From Idiomarinaceae bacterium (lineage in GTDB: Bacteria; Pseudomonadota; Gammaproteobacteria; Enterobacterales; Alteromonadaceae): 64,000 nt of DNA. The DNA lies in assembly GCA_002685255.1 (NCBI GenBank), contig NYWU01000010.1, forward strand, positions 1-64,000, read 5' to 3'. The translations under genes were made by a program, and so were the position numbers. Shown piece by piece: positions 35,601-44,700 of this stretch. Position 1 is the first letter of the stretch. Each line of letters starts with the position of its first letter. Under the pieces are notes generated by a model that saw nothing but the letters and a program-made list of their open reading frames with translations, did no database searches and was not told the origin of the DNA.

Positions 35601-36100
35601 CCACCGCAAGCCAGGTCGCCGCGAAAAAGGCTGACGATATTACCGATAGTGGGTGGAAGCATTTCGCACCCTATTATGTAGGGCACCTACTGCTAAATAG
35701 TCGGCAGCCAACAGTGACACACATCGTGTCCCGTGGTGGCTGCCACTTTAAGTTGCCGGCCATTGAGCCTGCTGTGGTTAACTTTCAGCTGGAAGCGATG
35801 ACAAAGTTAATTTCATTAGCGTACCGCGAACCGGTAGCAATGCACCTTGATTTAGCCCGAACCTATTTAAAAACGATGAGTAAAGAAGGTGATGAAGCAG
35901 CCGCTGAAGCTGCAGCTTACGAATATTATGAGGTAGGTACATCACAGCGTAAACCGTTGGTAGAGACCGCGCAGTATTGCGCTCGCACGGCAGCGACGTT
36001 TAATGACATACGTGAGCAACGATACTTTAAAGCTTTTATCGATACGATATACCGCCCTATGTTTGAGTTCGTCGAAAAACAGGGAGGGAAAAAGTCATGA
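32648..36100 (+). CDS. recC: Exodeoxyribonuclease V subunit gamma (RecC)
   Basis: Chi-recognising, helicase-like subunit of RecBCD, which lacks functional ATPase motifs. The 1150 residues begin with the typical VAHSHRLEDL-x12-ERFP and ILVQSNGIAQWLKINLA, and LPLEWNDE and MRAIPFKFVAILGMNESDYPR match the family. I chose the TTG at 32648 because AGGAG lies 6 bases upstream; the TTG at 32642 has no spacer. The E. coli ptrA gene between recC and recB is absent; recB overlaps it by 4 bp. Confidence 0.94.
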   Translation: MADQAPGFIVAHSHRLEDLTDIAVNFIERFPLAPLEQETILVQSNGIAQWLKINLAQHAGIASMIDVTLPARFQWQAYRAVLGDDIPRTSPFDKARLSWRLLRILPDILEQDTRFAPLKNYIADDLDNRKLYQLSERLADLFDQYAIYRADWLDNWLNERDVLDNDEPVANEHAWQPELWRRVANDIGAEHLWNNRATLHQQFIKSARALNQRPATIPPRIMVFGISSLPQQMLEVLDALKHLSQIVLCVHNPSKFYWADIVDGKEQLKQVVKAKSRLAHKPGMPLEWNDEELHQLAHPLLASWGKQGRDYIRLLDLYDESVQKQADLGHMTLELFESHATEHVLGQLQDDILNLRPLHETQQHWSPLSVQDQSVQFHICHSPQREIEVLHDRLLAAFADDPTLKPRDVMVMLPDVDTYAPYIDAVFGRYARDGNSQDTRAIPYTIADQTSRHRAPLLIALELLLSSDQLRFTQTDLLILLGTPAIQRQFAIDDDDIEQLRVWMNESGGRWGLSAHHRKLFFMPDDDETNSWWFAIKRMMAGYSIGYAEVEHDWQGVVAYADIGGLGADLVGRFGYFIEQLERWWSRSLEARSYKDWVPVAEWLIDTFFDTEEANDALLKNQIVDQLYQVAEHVDEADNETALNIALFRESWLSRVDEHSLNQRFLAGAVNFATLMPMRAIPFKFVAILGMNESDYPRNTSQIDFDLMASRYRPGDRSRRDDDRYLFLEALLSARDVFYVSWVGFSARDNSERTPSVLVAQLREHLQQGWHSDLGEHTLAHKLQPFNRAYFDESTRVFSYASEWAQAHDSGSNQLSSDAVAIADDVSDERTINLNDIKRFVQEPARLFFNSRLETYFSVDADETIDRESFQLDALTEWKLLQRVVDKTRDAIRKELEPEQQMHHELARIRREGAVGTSVIADRHQQHLHQQAEDILETYRVVAEGYTRQNVTPYWIDVEYNNVTIEEGIEGLHWDDNGQCAWIITTASQVAAKKADDITDSGWKHFAPYYVGHLLLNSRQPTVTHIVSRGGCHFKLPAIEPAVVNFQLEAMTKLISLAYREPVAMHLDLARTYLKTMSKEGDEAAAEAAAYEYYEVGTSQRKPLVETAQYCARTAATFNDIREQRYFKAFIDTIYRPMFEFVEKQGGKKS

Positions 36101-39100
36101 GCCAGGTATTACAGAACCCTTTAGACTTCCCTTTAGTGGGCAGCCGATTAATTGAGGCGAGTGCCGGTACAGGGAAAACGTATACTATTGCAGCGCTGTA
36201 TGTTCGGCTCGTTATCGGTATGCGGGCTGATAGCCAAACTAAAGCCGGCTTAGAGGCGCCTTTGTTACCGCGCAATATTCTGGTGATGACATTTACCAAA
36301 GCCGCCACGGAGGAGCTGAGTGACCGTATTCGCGCACGCCTATCTGAGGCGGCACGCTATTTTCGTGATGTCGAAAGCGCGCCTAGCGACCCGTTTTTAA
36401 AGCACTTACGCGTGGCATGCGAATCTAAAGGTGAGTCACTCAATTATTTGGCGCGACTGCTTGAGCTTGCGTCCGAGTCTATGGATGAGGCGGCTGTAAA
36501 AACGATTCACGGCTGGTGTCAGTCGATGCTGAAAGAGCACGCATTCGCAAGTGGAAGCTTATTTACGCAACATGTTGAAACCGATGACGAAGAGCTCCGC
36601 CGGCAGGCCGCTGAGGATTACTTCCGCCGCTTTATCTATCAAAGTGATAGCGCAACGCAGGTTGCCTTGTTAGCCGTGTTTGATACCCCTGATAAGATTA
36701 TGGCACAGCTATCGCGCGTGGATGACGCAGGCACGGCGCGGGTTGAAGATGATATTGCCGAACAATTACGTGTTGCAACACAACGTTATCAGAGCGAATT
36801 GAATTCACTCAAGCAACATAGTTGTTCTGCATTTGAGCGCCTGTTAGCCGACCTCGAGGGGGTTAAAGGTGTAGCGCAGAAAACCAAGCAGATACAAAAA
36901 TTTGTTGACTGGTGCGCGAGTGATGCACAAACCGATGTGAAGTTCACTGAGGCTAATTGGCGAACGATCAGTGAAAACGATTTACAAACATTGCATGAGA
37001 AGAAGTTAGCAGGTGCCGAACTACCCGGTTATTGGCTTGAGGTAGCACAGTTCAGAGCTCAATTCGAAGCGGTTCATCAGGTTAAGCGCGGTTTTGATGA
37101 GCTGATTAATCGCCATGCCACGCATTGGGTTAGCGCCCGCTTCTCTGCACTACAAAGCCAGCGTGCTGAAATGAACCACGACGATATGCTGACAAGACTG
37201 CGTGATGCGCTGCGCGGACCGGACGGCGAGCAGTTGGCGACCACCATTAGGCAGCAGTACCCGATCGCATTGGTTGATGAGTTTCAGGATACCGATCCGG
37301 TTCAGTATGAAATCTTTAACCGTATTTATCGCCTAAAAGAGCCATTGCCAGACACGGGTATATTTTTAATCGGTGATCCCAAACAAGCCATCTACAGCTT
37401 TCGTAATGCGGATATTTTTACCTACCTAAAAGCGCGTCGTGATACAGCGGGACGACACTATAGCTTGGCAACCAATTTCCGATCCTCAACCCAGATGGTA
37501 CAAGCAGTGAACCATTTGTTTGAGCGCGCAGAGCAATCGGATCGAGGCGCCTTTTTGTTTAAGCGTGCAGATGACAATGAACTGCCTTTTGAGCCCGTAT
37601 CCGCCAATGGTGTAAAAACAACATTTAGACACCGGTTGCGAAGCCAGCAGTTAGCGCAAGCACCCGCGCTCTATTGGAGTGTGAGTGCTGAGCAAAAGCG
37701 GAAAAAGAGCACTGCGTTTAGTCATCTGGCGAATCATCACGCGCAGCTGATCGTTAATTTACTTAACGACGCCCAGGCAGGCTATTACGATGATAAAGGC
37801 GCTCTTCAGCAGCGTGTTTGTGCCAAGGATATTGCTATCTTGGTTAATAACTTCGCTGAGGCTGATGCGATTCGAACAGCGCTCTCAGTAAGGGGCGTTA
37901 AAAGTGTTTATTTATCCGAGCGAGAATCGGTTTATGCGCAACCGGTTGCGCGTGATTTACTTTATATTTTAAAAGCCTGTGCAGCGCCCCGAAATGCCAG
38001 CACACTGAAGACTGCGGTCGCGGCACCGTTGTTGAATTTATCTTTGGCCGAATTAATTCGGTTGCAGGAAGATGAGAACACCTGGGAAAGAACGGTCGAT
38101 ATCTTCATTGATTTTCACGAAGTATGGCGTAGCCAAGGCGTCTTAGCCATGCTTCATCGTTTAATGCATCACTTTCAGGTGCCAGCAACCTTACTGCAAG
38201 ACAAAATCAACGGCGAACGTAAATTGGCCGATGCGCTACATATTGCGGAACTGCTGCAACAGAGCAGCATGGCGTTAGAGGGGATGGCCGCGTTGGTTAA
38301 TGACTTTGCCGAGAAAGTTTATGAGCGGCAGAGCTTTGGCGCGAATAGTCGCACGCAGCGTGACGAACAACAACTTAGGCTCGAGAGTGATGACGATCTT
38401 GTTAAAGTCATCACTATTCATAAATCAAAGGGTCTGCAATACCCGCTAGTATTTTTGCCTTTTATAACTTACACGCCGCAAGAACAATATCGTATTAAGC
38501 CACCGATGACTTATCACGACGAACAGGGTGAGGTTCAGGTGCTCTGGTCAAAAGACGACTCCGCTAAGTCGCGTGTGTTAGATGAGTTGTTGGCTGAGGA
38601 TCTGCGCAAACTTTATGTTGCTGTGACACGTGCACAACACGCTACCTTTATTGCAGTCGAGAATGTCGGGCAATTTGAGCATAACCCGCTTGCTTACTTG
38701 CTCGGTGACGACGCACTTACTGACGATCTGTATAAAGCCGCGAGCAAAGCTTGGGGACAGACAGGTGTGAGTGTGGTTTCCAAACTGGAAGACGACGAGC
38801 CATTGGAAGCGTTACACGAGCAAACCGCTGAACATCGAGCATTGGCCGCGCGTGAGATGCCTAGAACCCAACTGCTTGAGCGCTGGTGGGTGTCGAGTTA
38901 CAGCGCATTGCGTTACCGGGCAGCTAATGAATATACACAGTCAGGTCCGCAAACCGCGGTCGAGATGAATCTTCTAGAGGAGGCAAACGCCCGCACTCGC
39001 GAGACCGATATTGAAGCTGAAGAAATCACTTATTTACCCAGTCATCTGCATCAATTTCCGAAAGGCGCGACCCCAGGAACACTATTACATAACCTACTTG

Positions 39101-39789
39101 AACAGTGCGCGATAGAAGGGTTTTCGACAGTGCTGGCTAAGCCTAAACTGGTCAGTGAAGTTATTGAGCGAGAGCTGCGAGGCGAAGCATGGGACGAATA
39201 TCGTGAGATGTTAGGTCATTGGCTCTCGCATTACTTGGCATTGCCAATGGTATTCAGCGACAGTTTTCAACCCACGGCATTGGCTGATCTTACAAGCTAT
39301 AAAGCTGAGCCGGAATTCTGGCTTCCAGTCTGTGAGCTTGAAGCTGTAAAGTTGGATACGTTAATCAACCAATATATTCATCCAGGCCAGTCACGACCGG
39401 GCTTGGAGAGCATTCAATTAAACGGCATGCTGAAGGGGTTTATCGACTTAGTCTTTGAGTATCAAGGTCAGTACTTTGTTGTTGATTATAAGTCAAATTG
39501 GCTGGGCGGATCGGATGACGATTACAGCGAAACGGCAATGACCGATAAGATATTAGCAAGCCGTTACGATGTGCAATATGTGCTGTATACCCTCGCTCTG
39601 CACCGGCAGCTTAAACAACGTTTGGGTGAGGAGTATCATTACGATACGCATGTTGGCGGTATTGCCTATCTATTTCTAAGAGGTAATCACGCAGAAACGG
39701 CGGGTGTTTATCGAGCTCGACCGCCGTATGAACTCATTGCTGAACTCGATGTTATGTTTAATGGAAAGGAGCACCATGATGTCGCATGA
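36097..39789 (+). CDS. recB: Exodeoxyribonuclease V subunit beta (RecB)
   Basis: Fast 3'-5' helicase and nuclease of RecBCD, 1230 residues. Motif I is EASAGTGKTYT, then MTFTKAATEEL, motif II VDEFQDTDP, motif III GDPKQAIYSFRNAD, motif V TIHKSKGLQYP and motif VI VAVTRA. The C-terminal nuclease has the catalytic D and K of LKGFIDLVFE and VVDYKSNW. ATGA overlap with recC; recD begins within its last codons, so all three subunits are made in a coupled series. Confidence 0.96.
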   Translation: MSQVLQNPLDFPLVGSRLIEASAGTGKTYTIAALYVRLVIGMRADSQTKAGLEAPLLPRNILVMTFTKAATEELSDRIRARLSEAARYFRDVESAPSDPFLKHLRVACESKGESLNYLARLLELASESMDEAAVKTIHGWCQSMLKEHAFASGSLFTQHVETDDEELRRQAAEDYFRRFIYQSDSATQVALLAVFDTPDKIMAQLSRVDDAGTARVEDDIAEQLRVATQRYQSELNSLKQHSCSAFERLLADLEGVKGVAQKTKQIQKFVDWCASDAQTDVKFTEANWRTISENDLQTLHEKKLAGAELPGYWLEVAQFRAQFEAVHQVKRGFDELINRHATHWVSARFSALQSQRAEMNHDDMLTRLRDALRGPDGEQLATTIRQQYPIALVDEFQDTDPVQYEIFNRIYRLKEPLPDTGIFLIGDPKQAIYSFRNADIFTYLKARRDTAGRHYSLATNFRSSTQMVQAVNHLFERAEQSDRGAFLFKRADDNELPFEPVSANGVKTTFRHRLRSQQLAQAPALYWSVSAEQKRKKSTAFSHLANHHAQLIVNLLNDAQAGYYDDKGALQQRVCAKDIAILVNNFAEADAIRTALSVRGVKSVYLSERESVYAQPVARDLLYILKACAAPRNASTLKTAVAAPLLNLSLAELIRLQEDENTWERTVDIFIDFHEVWRSQGVLAMLHRLMHHFQVPATLLQDKINGERKLADALHIAELLQQSSMALEGMAALVNDFAEKVYERQSFGANSRTQRDEQQLRLESDDDLVKVITIHKSKGLQYPLVFLPFITYTPQEQYRIKPPMTYHDEQGEVQVLWSKDDSAKSRVLDELLAEDLRKLYVAVTRAQHATFIAVENVGQFEHNPLAYLLGDDALTDDLYKAASKAWGQTGVSVVSKLEDDEPLEALHEQTAEHRALAAREMPRTQLLERWWVSSYSALRYRAANEYTQSGPQTAVEMNLLEEANARTRETDIEAEEITYLPSHLHQFPKGATPGTLLHNLLEQCAIEGFSTVLAKPKLVSEVIERELRGEAWDEYREMLGHWLSHYLALPMVFSDSFQPTALADLTSYKAEPEFWLPVCELEAVKLDTLINQYIHPGQSRPGLESIQLNGMLKGFIDLVFEYQGQYFVVDYKSNWLGGSDDDYSETAMTDKILASRYDVQYVLYTLALHRQLKQRLGEEYHYDTHVGGIAYLFLRGNHAETAGVYRARPPYELIAELDVMFNGKEHHDVA

Positions 39790-41689
39790 CGCACTGAGTT
39801 ACTTGCGCGGGGTTGCAGATGAATGGTTTGCGCATGAATGGATACGCGCGTTGGATCGTGCCATGGTCGACTTTCTATTCCGCAGCGGAGAAACTAATGC
39901 CGCTATGCTGGCGCTCGCCATGCTGACGTCGCATCAAGCGGGTCGCGGCTTAACCTCATTAAAGCTTGACGATCTAAAAACGTCGCCTGAACGCTGTTTG
40001 GCGTTACCACCAACGGGTCGAATACATGACGTCACCACACCGAGCCAGTTACTTAGTGAGTTGGGTGTGTTTGACACAGACTGGCGAACATCCGTTACGC
40101 TTAAAGGTGATGACCCATCCAGCAGTCCACTGGTTCTAACTCATAATAGCGACGGCGAGCGTTTGTATTTGCGCCGTTATTGGTATTGTGAACATTATAA
40201 TAATCAAAACCTCACGATGCGAATGGAGAATCATCTTGAGGTGAATGAAGATCAACTTAACCAGACCTTGGATGCGCTATTTGGCGCCTCCACGGAGGCA
40301 TTGGACTGGCAACGCATAGCCTGTGCAAACGCTGCTCGAAGTGGTTTCAGTGTGATCACCGGAGGACCAGGGACAGGAAAAACGTATACGGTAGTGAGGT
40401 TGCTTGTTGCGCTACAGCAGCAGTTTCAGCAAACACATGGACGATTGCTACGAATTAAGCTTGCGGCACCGACCGGAAAAGCGGCAGCCCGTCTCAGTGA
40501 GTCCATTAACCAAGCCCTGTCGGAATTGCAGAACAATTTACCGAAAGCGTTACAACCGTTACTCGCGAATATTCAGGTAGAAGCGTCGACAGTACATAAG
40601 TTGCTGGGAGTGATTGCGAACTCCAGACGCTACCGACATCATGATAACAACCCTGTCCGAGCTGATCTGATTGTGATTGATGAAGCGTCGATGCTGGATA
40701 TCGAGATGATGACAGCACTACTACAGGCGGCTCCAATCCACGCTCAGTTGGTGCTGTTAGGTGACAAAGATCAATTGGCTTCAGTCGAAGCAGGTGCTGT
40801 TCTAGGTAATTTGTGTGAGGGAGCAGAAAAGGGGCGTTATTGGCCCGCTACGATTAACAGCTTGGTAAGTAACACCATACAACGCGACGCGCTAGCCAAT
40901 TATCAAGATGAGAGTGGACCAAAGCGCTTGCAACACGTAGTGATGCTGCGTCAAACACGGCGCTTTGAGCAGGCTATTGCAGAAGTTGCTAACGCAATTA
41001 ACGAACAGGATATACGTACGATCGAGCGACTCAGTGCTGCGCCAATGTCAGATCATGAGTCTAGCATTGTCACGTGGCTCATGTTGGAACACGATCATCA
41101 GAATAGTTTTGACGCATTGATAAAGCAGGGTTTTTCGCATTATTTAACTGCGCTCGAGGCTTGGCGCGAAGCCCCTGCCGAACAGCGCGACACTGCAGCA
41201 GTGCTTAAAGCATATGGGACATTTCAACTGTTAACCGGATTACGTAATGGACCTTGGGGGGCTCACGCATTAAACCGTTATGTCGGCGACGTTTTGGGAG
41301 TGGAAGCGGATCGTTGGTATGAGGGGCGTCCTGTTATGGTGACCAAGAACGACTATGGGCTACGGTTAAATAACGGCGATATTGGCTTAACTTTTAGAAT
41401 GCCGGAAACCGGTCAAATGCGTGTCGCATTTTCCGATGTAAATGGCAAAATAAAGTGGGTATTACCGAGCCGATTGAATCATGTCGAAACAGTTTATGTG
41501 ATGACAGTACATAAGTCTCAAGGCTCGGAATTCTCCCATGCTGTGCTTGTTAGTCCACAGCACGACTCCCCTGTTTTGACAAAAGAACTCCTCTACACGG
41601 GCGTGACGCGTGCAAAAGAAAAGCTCACTCTAGTGGTCAGTCGAAAGTCGGTTTTGTTGAACGCTGTATCAAAAAAAATTAATCGTTGA
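39779..41689 (+). CDS. recD: Exodeoxyribonuclease V subunit alpha (RecD)
   Basis: 5'-3' helicase motor of RecBCD. Motif I GGPGTGKTYT, the APTGKAA motif, DEASMLD motif II, GDKDQLASVEAG motif III and the C-terminal VHKSQGSEF and TGVTRAKE motifs are present. ATG 39779 has AAGGAG 7 bases upstream (39766-39771) and gives 636 residues; ATG 39776 is the in-frame neighbour. It overlaps recB. The frame is open up to 39704, but inside recB that start would be implausible. Confidence 0.95.
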   Translation: MSHDALSYLRGVADEWFAHEWIRALDRAMVDFLFRSGETNAAMLALAMLTSHQAGRGLTSLKLDDLKTSPERCLALPPTGRIHDVTTPSQLLSELGVFDTDWRTSVTLKGDDPSSSPLVLTHNSDGERLYLRRYWYCEHYNNQNLTMRMENHLEVNEDQLNQTLDALFGASTEALDWQRIACANAARSGFSVITGGPGTGKTYTVVRLLVALQQQFQQTHGRLLRIKLAAPTGKAAARLSESINQALSELQNNLPKALQPLLANIQVEASTVHKLLGVIANSRRYRHHDNNPVRADLIVIDEASMLDIEMMTALLQAAPIHAQLVLLGDKDQLASVEAGAVLGNLCEGAEKGRYWPATINSLVSNTIQRDALANYQDESGPKRLQHVVMLRQTRRFEQAIAEVANAINEQDIRTIERLSAAPMSDHESSIVTWLMLEHDHQNSFDALIKQGFSHYLTALEAWREAPAEQRDTAAVLKAYGTFQLLTGLRNGPWGAHALNRYVGDVLGVEADRWYEGRPVMVTKNDYGLRLNNGDIGLTFRMPETGQMRVAFSDVNGKIKWVLPSRLNHVETVYVMTVHKSQGSEFSHAVLVSPQHDSPVLTKELLYTGVTRAKEKLTLVVSRKSVLLNAVSKKINR

Positions 41690-41783
41690 GCCGAATCCCT
41701 ACGTATTTGTAAAGATTAAACTGTAAAGATGCATTTCTTTATCTATATTTAGGGAACTAAGACAAAAAGGATCTCTGTCACGA

Positions 41784-44700
41784 ATGCCACACTCAACACG
41801 AAAGCTCGATGAGCGCATCTTATTTGATTGTATCGAACGGGATAACCAGCGCTCAATTTGGTTAAAGCGTGTTGAGTTAAACTCTGAGCCGCGAGCGGAA
41901 GAGCGTTTAAAAAACGATAACCGATGGCAACAGGTTGTTAACTCTAAGTATTTTTACCGTAGCGGAGACAAACATGGGCTTGTTTTGCCGCCTGGAGATT
42001 GGCTCGACGAGCTACGCTGGGATAATTTGATTGATGCACTCACTATCGCGGGGCGTATTGTCAGCGCGGTAAAACACACGCATCAGAATGGTATAATCCA
42101 TCGTACTATCAGTCCCGGTATTCTTTACGTTACCCATGAAAATGCCATAGTCACTGATTTGTCGACCGCGACGCAGATTCGTTTTATCCACACACCTTGG
42201 TTTCCGCTTCCGCAGAATGCTACTTCGTTAAGGTGTGTAGCGCCGGAGTTAACCGGGCGTTCACAAGCGGTGGGTGACGCACGCTGTGATTTATACAGTC
42301 TTGGTGTGGTTTTATTTTATTGGTTCACTGGAAAGTATCCATTTATCGCTGATTCAAGCGCGCGCCTGGTCCACCAGCATTTAGTCGCAACCCCCAAGCG
42401 TTTGAATCAAGTTAATCCTCAATTGCCTGCGGTTCTGGCAGAGGTCGTTGCACGTTTGTTGGCTAAGCAGCCGTATCAACGCTATCGAACTGTGGATGCA
42501 CTGTCGCACGACTTAGCGACAGTACGCCAAGTGGTATTAGGACAACGTAAAGATGATATCAGCATACTTTCGCGATTAGGATTTGCGAGCGAGATAGAGC
42601 GAATCGGTTCGCTCTATGGGCGTGATAATCAACTTCGGCTACTTGAAAAAAAATACAGTATGAGCCGCGAGGGTGGAACACACGGTGTATTAATCAAGGG
42701 TCGCTCGGGTTTAGGTAAAACATCATTGGTGCGTCATCTTTATCCACAAATGACAGCCGACAATGCTTTTTTTATTTCGGGAAAGTATGAGCACTCAACC
42801 CGTGGTGTTCCATACACTGGTTGGTTGTCAGCGATTGAGTCACTCGCGGGCTATTTTAAGCAAATGTCGAGTGACCAGCGTACCCAATGGCGAGCTTGGC
42901 TCGCCGAAGCAATGTCTGACTACCTGGCTGTTTTCTTGAGTTGGGTGCCCGATATTAAAAGAAGTCTTGGATTTTCGGATTCGGCTATTGCACCACAACA
43001 CGCTAATTTACCGTCGTCAGAATTAAAACAGCGACTTAATGAAACAGTCCGTCGTTTTCTCTCGGTTTTTGAGCACGCTGACTGTTCGTTAGTCATCTTT
43101 TTAGATGATCTGCAATGGGCCGATCAGGCGTCAGTCGAATTATTAGAATGGGTACTCACCCAGCCAAGTCGAGCACCTATTTTACTGATTGGCTCACTGC
43201 GTGAAAATGAGGTCGACAATGGGCATCCGCTTAGTATTGCGATTCAAGAAGTTGAACGCGCTAATGTGATTTCACTTAAGCATATTCGGCTTGATGAATT
43301 ATCTGTCGACGATATTTCCTTGTTACTCGCGGAAAAGGTTCAACACGAAACGAGTCAATTTCAACAGCTCGCTAATTGGTTGTATCAACACAGCCGTGGT
43401 AACCCATTCATGGTGTGGCAGTTGTTAAAAGCTTTAAGCCAAAAGGGGTTGCTTCAGTATCAGCCAGAAGCAGGCTGGCAATGGCGAATGGATGCAATTA
43501 ATGACTTAGACGCCGTCGATGATATTTTTTCAGTCATACTGCTGCGGTTTCAACTTTTGCATGCTGAGGTTCAATATCTGCTCGCTCAAGCTGCGTGCAT
43601 CGGCGTTCGGTTTGATATGCCATCGTTAGCCAGACTGACGGGAAAGCCGCCTGCAGTGATTCTAAAACAGCTATTGCCAGCAATTAATGAGGAATTTGTT
43701 GTCGTCGAAGCTGACATAACGACACCGAGCATGGATGAATCTAATATGACCTTCCGTTTCGTCCATGACCGAGTGCAAGAAGTCGCACACCGAACACTTG
43801 ATTCCATCGATCTCGCCAAGGTGCATTATGAATTAGGCACACAACTCTTACAGCAGGTTAGTGGTCACTCAGAGGCTTATTCAATCCGTATCGTTAACCA
43901 CTTGTACCGTGGTAAACAGTTTATTGATACCGCTGACGAACAAAGAGATTTTCTCCGGCTAGTAGTCAACGCTACCAGTAAAGCCGCTTCTGCGGGGGCT
44001 TTTGCCGAGGCCTTAACAATTTTGCGTCAGGGCATGCATGAAAACCCATGCCTCCATGATTTATGGTCGGTAGACCCCGAACTGGCTTACCAAGTGTATT
44101 CTGAACGTGGTGAACTTGAGTACCTCAACTCGAACTTTGAGCGCGCTGAGTATTTTGTCCGCCAAGCGATAGGCAATACCCACTCGTTACTTGATAAGGC
44201 GAACTTATATACCAAGTGGGTACAGCAAGCGACGTTAAGTGCCGATTACAAAAAGGCAGTCGATGTAGCGCGTGAGGGACTTGCATTGTTTAATGTGAGC
44301 CTGCCCGAGGAAACAGAATTAGATACGACAGCGCTGCGTTGCAGCGTATCAGACTCAGTCGACAGTCTCTCTTTTAATGATTTAGAGCATCTGTCAGTGC
44401 TGACCGACGAAAAGCAACAGGTGATTCTCGCATTGCTGATAGCCGTGGGTCCACCTTGTTATCGTGCATTTCCACGTCTATGGTCAAGTGTTGTCATCGC
44501 GCAATTTAAGCTTATGAGCGCTCATGGCGTCAATGGTGCCATTGGTTATACGTTACCGGCGCTCGGTGGCCTTATGGTTAATCATCAACTGGCTGATAGC
44601 GAACGCATTAAATCGCTGTACGGCGTCACTGAACAGTTGACTCGCAAGCGGGGTGATACGAGCTCACAAAGTATGGGCTTCTTGATGATGGGTAGCTCCT